Positions 17,169 to 25,312 of a stretch of DNA of 32,600 nucleotides are shown here, piece after piece. This stretch comes from Isochrysis galbana (lineage: Eukaryota; Haptophyta; Isochrysidales; Isochrysidaceae). The notes under the pieces were generated by a model that was not told the origin of the DNA, searched no databases, and saw only the letters and a program-made list of their open reading frames with translations. Numbering within the stretch: the stretch's first letter is position 1; each line of letters opens with the position of its first letter. Location: NCBI GenBank assembly GCA_018136815.1, contig CM030931.1:11840986-11873585 (forward strand). Reading direction: 5' to 3'. Both the position numbers and the translations under genes were made by a program.

Positions 17169-18603
17169 AATGATTTCTGCTCTGGGTGGTGGGTTCCCGC
17201 GAGATGCGCTATGAGGCGCTCTGGCAGGATCTTGGCCTTTCCTGCCCGCCGCAGCGTAGAGCGCCACGACAAGGCCCGTCCTGAGGCCACCCACGGGTCT
17301 CGCCTCATCGATTAATGCCGGATCTAGCACTGTCCGAGAGAGGATGGCCGCGTAGGCAGCCTCAACGCGCAGGCTCGTCAGCCACGCGTGGACGGCCGCG
17401 TTAGTGAGCTGGTCCTGGTTCTCGATGCCGAGTTCGAGAGAGGGCGAATCCTGCGAGGGGCGGGTCGGGATGGTCGGGGTGGGGCCCCTGGAAGCCAGGG
17501 TAGCCGCGTGCGCTCGCTGTGAGGAGCTGGGTGGGCTGCGCGGGCAATGATGCCAAAGGGTCAGGGGGTGGTCGGACTGTCGGCAGCCCGACACGGCGCT
17601 GCATCGGGCGGGAATCAAATGCCGAATGTAGCTTAGATATAAAGGAACCGATCCCCCCGTGGGCGCAACCGCCCATTCTTTACGGGTAGAGCGTGAGCGC
17701 GCGTGACGGAGGGGGAGAGAGGGGGGGCGAATCGCACCATTTCTTGGCGAAGATTTTCGTAGCGTCAGGTAGCCCCCCCGGGAGGTTTTTTATTGGGCAT
17801 CGCGCCATCGCGCCACGGTCAAAACATGCAGCCCAATCCTTACTAGTCGTTAAAAAGCCCCTGTTTGACCGCCCTACCAGTGCTGGTGGGAGGTACTGGC
17901 GCCAGAGCGTATCGCTCGGCGCGCGCTCTCGCTCGTCGCACGGCAATGCTCCACTGCTTTGCGAACGTCTTAGAGCACCGCGAGGCGTTGTTCCGCCAGG
18001 GCATCGTGGGCAGCCTTGGTGTAGGCTCCCTTGGCCCCTGACTGTGCGAGGCCCCACAGGCACCTAGCACCTAGCAGCCCCTGGAGCCATCGGCGCCGGC
18101 TCGTGCTGGCTGCGAAGCCCGGTCGCTTGCGAAGCCCTAGCCTCTAGAGGAAGAGAGTCCCCGCCGGCTCATAGGAAGAATTTTCACCCCGTTCGCGCCG
18201 TCGTGGCCATCATCACTTCTCACTATTTCTTTCATCATCCTCGCCCATCCCTCAATCATATCCCGAGAGCGGAGACGACGATTGCCAGGTTCTTCTGTTC
18301 TTCTTCCGCCCTCGAGATGTGAGATCTCCGCGCACTTCGCTGCCGATCTCGCGTAAGAGAGAGGAAAAGAAGGCGAGGCGCCCGAGCCCGCCGCCACCGC
18401 CGCCACCGCACCGACGGCGCTCCCTCGCTTCCCCCCCGTCCCTTTCCCCTCTCTCTCTCTCTCTCAACTCTCTCTCCCTTTCATCTCTCTCGCGCTCACT
18501 CTCTCCTTCCCCCCTCTCGCCCGCGTCCCCGCCGCGGACTCGGAGAGATCCAGTCCTTCCCCCCCCCCCCCCCCCGCAAAACAAAACACGACGGGCTCAA
18601 CCG
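17169..18603. other. Probable repeat-derived region, no gene called
   Basis: The first half contains the open minus-strand frame 17094-17618 that may be retroelement-derived. At 17849-17877 is the inverse copy of the ggcggtcaaacag motif. From 18380 to 18575 the plus strand is very pyrimidine-rich, with CT runs and a C17 run, immediately downstream of the stop codon of the minus-strand gene. A consensus polyadenylation signal was not obvious. Confidence 0.4.
17849..17877 (-). repeat. Dispersed short motif, copy 2 (inverse)
   Basis: Reverse complement reads tagggcggtcaaacaggggctttttaac, matching 13354-13386 over most of its length and 22611-22629 over about 18 bases. Confidence 0.75.
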
Positions 18604-18979
18604 CTAGATAACCGCGCGAGGAGGAGCCGGCATCTGGTGCTTGATGATGAAGAAGGCCTCCTTGCTGACGGTGCTCGGCCTCAGCGCGCTCCCGTCGGTG
18701 GTGGCCGTGGGGGCGACAGGCCCACCCTCGCGCATCAGTCCTCTCTGTCGTCGTCTGCACGGCTGGGACGGCGTCTCTCCCTACGACGTCCTCTTGCCCC
18801 CTTCTCAAAGCAGGCGGCGACCGGCCCCTGCCGCGGCCACGCCCACGCCATCCGTGACAGCAGCCACCCGACTCTCTGTGCCGACCAGGCCATCGGCGTG
18901 TGCCCCGCGGCGAAATGGCTCCCATCATTTCGTCAAAACCGCTAGATTGCCGCTTCTGTGGCTCCACGCGCTCCTCACC
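18604..18979 (-). CDS. Last two exons of an unrecognised gene
   Basis: On the minus strand a segment encoding AVLRMLEKITEIQ ends at a consensus donor (CAG then gtgagg, exon edge at 18979). It joins in phase 0 to a final exon 18744-18604 encoding RGLMREGGPVAPTATTDGSA, then a Lys/Phe/Ile-rich end KEAFFIIKHQM, and stops at TAG 18604-18606. Codons end almost wholly in G or C, and the helix-like first exon followed by a conserved-looking tail supports a real protein. I do not recognise a family. The 5' exons were not found; the first exon may start after the 3' splice-like sequence ending ctgcaaag at about 19017. The opposite strand has a competing open frame (18641-19045) starting with a signal-like sequence, MMMKKASLLTVLGLSALPSV. 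I favour the minus strand because of the splice junction. Confidence 0.42.
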
Positions 18980-19019
18980 TGGATCTCAGTGATCTTTTCT
19001 AGCATCCGGAGCACGGCGC

Positions 19020-20027
19020 CTTTGCAGCCGCAGTCGTCGACATGATGAAGGGATCAATTACTTTTACGTATCATCGTGCGTCTCATCGTGTTGATTTGCT
19101 CACGGGCAAATGGAGAAAGGTACCACTCCTTGCCAGGCAGCCAAAGGCGGCCCTGTCATCCTTGGCGGACGTCTCTTTCTCATCCTTGCCTACTCCATCT
19201 TGTGCGCATCGTACGTACTCCTTGGCCGCCCACAGTGGAAAAGTTACGCTCCCGCTATTGATCTCGCCGGTGCTTCTGGTGCACGGCGGCTCGCCCCGCG
19301 CGTAGGATCCGTTCTGCAAGCCGCATGGTTAGGCGGGAGACTACTCGGCGCAGGCTGCGATCGCAAGTACAGCTAAGCTGTCACTGTGGCGGCTAATTCC
19401 GGCCGCATGGAACATACTTGAACCTGTACCTGACCCAAGGGCTGACATTGTTGGTTGATTGTGCATTAAGGGTCCATTGAATATTGCGATTACATATGCG
19501 TGCCAGTAAAGAGAATAGGACATTTACACGTGGCTGATACAACCCTCACCTTGAATACACTATTTAGTTGAGTATTCAGTATTCACTATGACTACATACA
19601 TGCGATTTGCTCTAATTATGTCTTGATTAATGGCCGAAGGCTGCTAATCAAGGCATAATTAATGGTGGCGAGCCCATGACTAAAATAGTCATAATACTCG
19701 ACTACGGCTGGCGCCGGCGCAGCACGCACAGCACATTGCGAACGCCCGCTCGCCTGGTCACCGACACGCACCGTGGGACATGCAAACATGCAGTGTGCAA
19801 GCAGGCTGGAGGGGCTGGGGAGTGAGCTCACCTGGGCCGGCCATTGAGCGCGCCGATGCGCACGCGTGCACGCGTAGTGACAGTTTTGTTTTTGGAATAG
19901 CAGTTTTTTTTTGGAGAGAGCGGCCTCACAAGCCCAAATGTCTCGACATGTCTCGAGACATCTCTTTGGCGAAAATCCGCCCAAATGTCTAAAAGAAAGT
20001 CTAGTCATTTCTGTCAAGCCCAAGCCC
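19020..20027. other. Spacer with a strong hairpin, no gene called
   Basis: Open frames on both strands at 19042-19376 are short and unrecognised; some could be 5' exons of the 18604 gene. The part from 19380 to 20027 is lower in GC and contains a hairpin at 19615-19659 and a palindrome (atgtctcgagacat) at about 19949-19962. Confidence 0.35.
19615..19659. repeat. Near-perfect inverted repeat (hairpin)
   Basis: Two 15-base arms, attatgtcttgatta and taatcaaggcataat, pair with one G-T type mismatch. They enclose 15 bases that themselves contain gcc-gaa-ggc, so a nested stem could form. Confidence 0.85.
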
Positions 20028-20100
20028 TACGCGGCTCGCCGCGGCCACTCGCTCTGGCGAGGGAGAAGGGAGATTAGAGATTAGCGCTCTGGGCCCCTAA
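20028..20100 (+). repeat. Fragment E of the long dispersed repeat
   Basis: cggctcgccgcggccactcg, then gcgaggga and attagcgct, ctgggccc match 23415-23470 at the end of copy B with a few substitutions and a small insertion. The rest of copy B is not present here. Confidence 0.75.
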
Positions 20101-20646
20101 ACTCACGAGTGCCCCTCCCCCCTGCGTTGTTTTACCCGAAAGGGGTTTTCCCTCAGCGTGGCCTCCACGAGAGGGCGTGCTGGGGTGCGCAGGGTCGGTG
20201 CGTGCACTGGGGGGAGGACAAATATCGAGGGGAGGGGGCAGTGCGCACTGGCAATGCCCCCGCTCCCGCCCGGGCTACCACTCGGACACCGGCTTGTCAG
20301 GCATGGCGGGATTCCGGGACTGAAATGTTATGTCCAATTAGTTAGTGGGGTTGGCTAGGATATAACATTGATTATTATAATGACCTCTGAAGGCGAGGTC
20401 AACCATGCCGCATCGACACATCATGACACACGCGTCAGTTCGCAACGTTGGCGTCCTGCGTGTTATTCGTTCTACTACGCTATTGCCAATACTACTGCGC
20501 GCGTTTTCACACCATTTCAACACGCTTTTGTATTACAAACGTCAAAATTGAAGTAGACTCACTACAATGGGCATAGTTAACAAAAATCCTCCGAATAGGG
20601 GACATTCGATGGAATGTGGGCTCGGTCGCCTTTGACCTTTGAGTAA
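20101..20646. other. Spacer, no gene seen
   Basis: Short G/C-rich part followed by AT-richer sequence. The last 100 bases should hold the 3' untranslated region of the deiminase gene on the minus strand. Confidence 0.4.
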
Positions 20647-21936
20647 CTACGAGCAGCTAGCCCCTCTCCGCAAGACGGCAGGTTGCTCCGGCGGTGACGC
20701 AGGCGCTGGCACCTCGGGTGGCGGGACTGGCGGTGCCTGCGGCGCTGGTGGTGCTGGCGGGGGAAGCGGCGCAGAGGGGGGTGCACTAGGAATTGGTCTC
20801 TTCGCCTCCTCCTCCGGCACGCCGCGTGTCCGGCAATGGAGCGCATCCGTTGGCTGCCAACTCCCCGTCCAACCGGACACCGTGTAACCGGGCATCGCGC
20901 TCCGATAGACTTCGAGCGCCGCATCATCCCACGCGGACCCGACAATGGGCACGAAGACATGATCGTTGAGAATGAGCGAGTTGGTGTATGGCTGATCGCT
21001 TGGTGTGTCGACCCGGTAGATTGTCCACGCGCCCCCAGCGCTGGTGTTCACCGAGGCGAGGTACGTGGCGACGTCCTCGACCATATGATACTGCGGGTGG
21101 CTCTGAGGCACTCGTCGTATGAGCACCGTGGTCGACGAGAGGTACTTGGCCCAGCAGTCAATGTGGTCGATGTACTCGTTATTCGGATCGGCTACGACAT
21201 GGAAGATGCCCACGCCATAATAGTCGCGCATGATGCTGTCAACACTCGAACACGGAGCGAGAGGGATTGACACCTCGTCGGAAGTGCCGCACGCGGCATT
21301 CTCCGTGTACGCAATGTGAGTGGCCGCAGCTTGCCCGAGCCCGTCAACCATCATATTGCCCCCCGTGCCGACGAGCCCCGAGCTAAAGTATGGTACGCCA
21401 AAGAAGCTTGCGATGGCGCTAGGCACGGCATTGTCGTTGGGTCGTGGCCGGTTGTACTCGTGGTCGACGACGGCGAGTCCGTCGTCCGAGAACACCCACC
21501 ACGGCCCGTAGTCCCGCGTCCAGTAAGAATCGGTGTTCGCCTGGACGAGCTCATAGTTGGTGATTCCGCTGGCGCGAAACGCGGCGTTCACAGCCATCGA
21601 TTCACTCACGGAGGCGAGGCAGTACACTCTGGCTGCGTTTGAGAGCCCACTCACCAGCTGGATTGAGATTCCGAGCGGCCAGCGTATGAGCACGCCGCGC
21701 ATGGGGGCCCACTCCGGCACGAATCGCGCGTTGGAGGGGGGCAAACTCCTCGCAGAACGCACGCGTGGCAGCGGCGTCGCAGTGCGTTCCTCCTCGCTCA
21801 GCCCAATCGGCAGCGCATGCGGGTCGGATCGCGGTGTCCAATCGCGTGCTGTTGCCAAATATTCCTCCAACTCAGCGGGCAGCCCGCACGCCGCCAGAGG
21901 GAGCACCACGAGCAGCAGCCGGCGTACCCGGTCCAT
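20647..21936 (-). CDS. Secreted peptidyl-arginine/agmatine deiminase-like protein
   Basis: A single-exon gene of 429 residues. I chose the ATG at 21936 because it is followed at once by a signal peptide (MDRVRRLLLVVLPLAACG); a longer frame to 22086 adds 50 residues with no family match. The catalytic domain belongs to the agmatine deiminase / bacterial PAD (PF04371-type) family: PEWAPMRGVLIRWP (74-87), the WTRDYGPWWV motif with Asp142, TGGNMMVDG (191-199), HID with His258 and Asp260, and the nucleophile Cys368 in DALHCRTRG. All four catalytic positions are present with spacing close to the secreted Porphyromonas-type enzyme. It should convert guanidino groups (arginine or agmatine type) to citrulline-type products, acting outside the cell or in the secretory route. 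After residue 380 comes a Pro-rich tail (PPPAPPAPQAPPVPPPEVPA), as in algal wall or matrix proteins. Transfer from bacteria is an inference from the lack of introns and the bacterial look of the signal. Confidence 0.88.
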   Translation of the reverse strand: MDRVRRLLLVVLPLAACGLPAELEEYLATARDWTPRSDPHALPIGLSEEERTATPLPRVRSARSLPPSNARFVPEWAPMRGVLIRWPLGISIQLVSGLSNAARVYCLASVSESMAVNAAFRASGITNYELVQANTDSYWTRDYGPWWVFSDDGLAVVDHEYNRPRPNDNAVPSAIASFFGVPYFSSGLVGTGGNMMVDGLGQAAATHIAYTENAACGTSDEVSIPLAPCSSVDSIMRDYYGVGIFHVVADPNNEYIDHIDCWAKYLSSTTVLIRRVPQSHPQYHMVEDVATYLASVNTSAGGAWTIYRVDTPSDQPYTNSLILNDHVFVPIVGSAWDDAALEVYRSAMPGYTVSGWTGSWQPTDALHCRTRGVPEEEAKRPIPSAPPSAPLPPPAPPAPQAPPVPPPEVPAPASPPEQPAVLRRGASCS

Positions 21937-22869
21937 CCTTCCCCTCCCTGCGCGGCAAGGAGGGCTTGCTCGCTCACTCACCACCACAACGAGGGAGTTC
22001 GTCCAGAATAACAGGAAGAGTACCATACTTTTGCGGGACAAGAGGGCAAACAGATCGGCAAGATCGGCATGGAACCGCTGCGCCACTACAATCGTGCAAA
22101 TTCACCCGCAAGCGGATCGATGTTGTTTATTCACGATGTGCTGGACTATAGACCCCCCCACCAGTGGGCGCGCGGCTCTCAGCAGGCGCACTCTACTCCC
22201 CACCGCCCCACCCGCCAGGAGGCCCGGATCTACACTATTTTCTAGAGTCTATCTATATCTGGCCAGCACCACTCGTACTCCCTGACCTTCCCCCCCTCCC
22301 CCTGCCCCCCCCGGCACCAGGCAGACAGACTACACAGGGGACTGACTGAGGGAGGGGGGGGGGGGGTTGAAGGAAGGGAGGCGGGGTACAGGCCCCTAGC
22401 TCTTTGGTGGCCGGCAAAGTACTCCTACCTCTCTGTCTTCTGCTTCTTCTCGTTTCACGGTAGGAGTACTCTGTACAGTGTGTGTGCGACCCCCTCCACC
22501 TCCACTCTCCTCCTACAAGTAGGTGGTAAAAAACAAAAAAATAGTCGGACGCGAACTCAACTCAAACTTTTTGATCGTTTGAACATAGTCAACTACCTAC
22601 TATAAGCTATAAGGCGGTCAAACAGGGCTCACAGTGTGAGAAAAAGTCCCGCTGGGGGACAATAAGAAAAAACTGGGCTCAAGCAGACAAGTCCCCGGCA
22701 CCCGGGGAGACAGCCGCGAGAGGCGAGGCGGGAGAGGAGAATTCTCTCGGGGGAGGATTAGAGAGGGTGAGGGCCTGGCGAAACAACTGTAATGCAGCGA
22801 CCGGGAAACATAAGTTCTCTGTCGTTCACCGACAAATGATTTGACAACTCTACGATAGATAGATTACAA
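21937..22869. other. Upstream region of the deiminase gene, no gene seen
   Basis: It contains the likely promoter of the minus-strand deiminase gene, two homopolymer runs (C and G at 22290-22367), the third ggcggtcaaacag motif at 22611-22629, and then the start of the long repeat. Open frames on the plus strand are antisense shadows or low-complexity. Confidence 0.45.
22611..22629 (+). repeat. Dispersed short motif, copy 3
   Basis: aaggcggtcaaacagggct, shared with 13354-13386 and with the reverse complement of 17849-17877. Confidence 0.7.
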
Positions 22870-23480
22870 CTAAGTTTATACTTAGTTCGCCCATGGGGGG
22901 GCACGAGCCCCCCTCTCTCTCCACTCCTCCCCTGCCATGGGGGAGGATCCACCCACTCTCCTGGCACGCCTGATGGCCTGCCAGGAGCACACAGCCTTGC
23001 TGACCCATTCCTCTCCCTACAGGCCCGCCTGACTCGCCCGCCCTGGCCCGTCGTGGCCTGCCCATTCCTCTGACCAGCCCCTCCTCCCCCTGGGCCCCGT
23101 TGTTCAGGACCCCCCAGCCAGCTCCAGTCGACCCGCAGGGCCGCGGAGCGCCAGCGAGGGAGAGGCAGGAGGGGCCAGGGCCATGCCCCAGCCTCACCTG
23201 CCCCCTGAGCTGTGCTCCCAGGCCCTGCAGGCCATCTGGGGACCTGAGCGAGGGGCCGCAGGCGCGCGCCATGGGCCCCCGCCGCAGGGAAGAGAGGAGG
23301 AAAAGGGAAGAGGGAGGGGAGGGGGGAGCGGCAGCTCTCCCCTCCGGCAGTAACGTGTCTTCTCGCCCCGTTTGGGTAAGAGAAGACGGGGGCGCCAGAG
23401 CCAGGAGGGAAGGGCCGCGGCTCGCCGTGGCCACTCGCACTAGCGAGGGATATTAGCGCTTCTGGGCCCGCAGGAGAGCG
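22870..23480 (+). repeat. Long dispersed repeat, copy B (hairpin-rich head)
   Basis: The head (22870-23022) matches copy A closely: the palindrome ctaagtttatacttag, the G/C hairpin, the ctctccactcctcccc box and ctcctggca...tgccaggag, ending in a pyrimidine-rich 3' splice-like site (ctctccctacag). The body continues with blocks shared with copy D (about 23151-23240) and fragment E (about 23411-23470). A minus-strand frame of 319 codons crosses it, but its composition (Pro, Gly, Arg, Ser) and lack of any motif make it a shadow. Confidence 0.85.
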
Positions 23481-24033
23481 AAGAGAACGACGGAAAATGA
23501 ACGACAAAAAAACGACGTGATCTGGCCCGCAAATAGGTAAGATAACCGCCCATTTGCGATATACTAACGGGTTGACACCCCGCGCGGCGGACAGACACCG
23601 CGAAAGAGCGGCAGCAGACGAAGAAGGGCCGCAGGGCGGGGGCCGAGACCCCCCGAGGACACGATAAGATGGTTTCAAAGGGCGTTTACGCTTGTCTTCC
23701 ACAGGAACACCCAACAACAGGTCTGCCCCAGCCCACCCCTTGCGCCTGGCCCGTCGTAGTGCACGCGCCCCCCCCCCCCGATACCAAAGACAAAGGAATG
23801 AAGGGGGTAGTGTAAAGGGAGTGAGTGTTCTGGGGTATAGGCGATGGCATGAGTCGGTACCGTGAGTGCGTGGTCCTTTATAGCTAGCGGTAGTAGCCTG
23901 AATCTTCAGATTTTTTTTTTACACCTGACGGATCGAGCATGACCACTGGCTCGATATGCGACGATACGGAAGGGAAACGATCGGCACCCCGGTCGGTACC
24001 TACTGGTACCCTGGTAACACCCCCCCCCATGGG
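23481..24033. other. Spacer, no gene seen
   Basis: Mixed sequence with a poly-C run at 23769-23780, a T-run at 23909-23919 and a small inverted repeat (atcgagc...gctcgat, about 23932-23955). No coding signal. Confidence 0.4.
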
Positions 24034-24089
24034 CACTACCACTATCAACCAAGGTAGGGCTGTGCCACTACCACTATCAACCAAGATAG
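24034..24089 (+). repeat. Tandem duplication of 32 bases
   Basis: cactaccactatcaaccaag followed by gtag occurs at 24034 and again at 24066 with one change (gtag to atag). Confidence 0.88.
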
Positions 24090-24150
24090 CACTTTTGCCC
24101 TACCAACTTCAAACAAGTTAGTCCCGAGCCCCCCCTGTTCACATCCTTAC

Positions 24151-24619
24151 TCGAGAGTCCTCCGCATGCGCTGCATGTTGCATGAAGTAGAGCAAGGACG
24201 ACCGCCTCGTCGACTTGTACGCCATCGCGGACGGCCTCGACGAGCATGACCGCGTGCTCCTCCTTGCTCCTTTGCGCCGGCAGGCGCAGACCTCGTACAT
24301 CCTCCTCCTCCTCCTCCTCCTCCTCCTCCTCCTCCTCCTCCTCCTCCTCCTCCTCCTCCTCCTCCTCCTCCTCCTCCTCCTCCTCCTCCTCCTCCTCCTC
24401 CTCCTCCTCCTCCTCCTCCTCCTCCTCCTCCTCCTCCTCCTCCTCCTCCTCCTCCTCCTCCTCCTCCTCCTCCTCCTCCTCCTCCTCCTCCTCCTCCTCC
24501 TCCTCCTCAAACAATAGAGCGCAGTCGGCCTCGTCATCCGAGGGAAGCCCCTGTCGCTCCAGGTCGTCGTCGTCCACTGGGACACCTCCCACCTCGACCT
24601 CCTTGTCCTCCATACTCAT
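24151..24619 (-). CDS. Possible first exon with a long poly-glutamate tract
   Basis: The minus-strand frame begins MSMEDKEVEVGGVPVDDDDL, runs through an acidic stretch, about 70 consecutive Glu codons (GAG), then EDVRGLRLPAQRSKEEHAV and MLVEAVRDGVQVDEAVVLAL. It reaches a consensus donor (TCGA then gtaagg) at 24151. The flanks read like a real acidic protein, which argues that the GAG repeat is exonic. No following exon was found and the protein matches no family I know, so it may be a fragment or a chance frame over a microsatellite. Confidence 0.33.
24301..24508 (+). repeat. (CTC)n trinucleotide microsatellite
   Basis: A pure CCT/CTC run of about 208 bases, close to 70 units. In the minus frame it is GAG (Glu); in the plus frames it gives Leu or Ser. 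The true length is uncertain because such runs collapse or expand in assembly. Confidence 0.97.
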
Positions 24620-24650
24620 GGTTCTTGCCGCGCGCCAGGGGGCGCGGAGG

Positions 24651-24716
24651 GGGAATAGGGGGCGGGGGCGGGGGCGGGGGGGCTCGGGGGGGCGGGGGGC
24701 GGGGGGGGGGGGGGGC
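24651..24716 (+). repeat. G-run cluster with G-quadruplex potential
   Basis: At least six runs of five or more G separated by single C or short spacers (gggggcgggggcgggggcgg...). It lies just upstream of the poly-Glu frame on the minus strand. Whether it acts in regulation is unknown. Confidence 0.75.
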
Positions 24717-24719
24717 GCT

Positions 24720-25000
24720 TCGGGGGAAAATACCGATTGGCAAGCTTTCCCTCATCGCAGCGCTTATCCTTCTTACACGGGCGATATCCCTTGGGCACCT
24801 GCAGAAAATGACGGATCCGAAGCGTCAAAATTGGCGCTTCAAGCCGGCAGTAAAGAGATAAAGTGAACACTGTCAAAACCCCTGAAAAATTTCCTCGCGC
24901 CGCGTAAACGCGGCGCTCAATTAAGCGAAACCACGAAATGCACCCCGCGGCTGCGCCGCGAACACACCCAACTCACGGCGCGCGACAATGAACACCCGTC
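24720..25000. other. Spacer before the gap with a GC hairpin
   Basis: No gene seen. A perfect 7-base stem with TAAA loop (cgccgcgtaaacgcggcg) lies at about 24898-24915, followed by a second CG-rich palindromic patch (ccgcggctgcgccgcg). Confidence 0.4.
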
Positions 25001-25100
25001 NNNNNNNNNNNNNNNNNNNNNNNNNNNNNNNNNNNNNNNNNNNNNNNNNNNNNNNNNNNNNNNNNNNNNNNNNNNNNNNNNNNNNNNNNNNNNNNNNNNN
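25001..25100. other. Assembly gap (100 N)
   Basis: Exactly 100 N, the usual placeholder for a gap of unknown size. Frames drawn across it are meaningless, and the distance between left and right flanks is not known. Confidence 0.99.
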
Positions 25101-25312
25101 CGAGCAAGGGCTCGCGGCTTACCGGTGAGCCTCGCGAGCAACAGCCGCGGTCAGATCACTCTATATACAGCCCCTGCCGATCATCAGAGCTCGATGGGCG
25201 AGGAGCTGTCTGGGGTAAACAGAGCGGAGAATCATTCGCTGCACGTGCGCTAAGCCCTCTCCTGCGGTTCTGAGCGTGGCTCACCGCGTGTCGCCTTCCC
25301 CATTACGACAGA

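Noticed and set aside
22758-23717. 319-codon minus-strand open frame
   Set aside because: It crosses the dispersed repeat B, is made mostly of Pro, Gly, Arg and Ser, and its parts recur in the other repeat copies in different frames.
24917-25141. Minus-strand frame across the N gap
   Set aside because: Its middle is unknown sequence, so continuity of the frame cannot be claimed.
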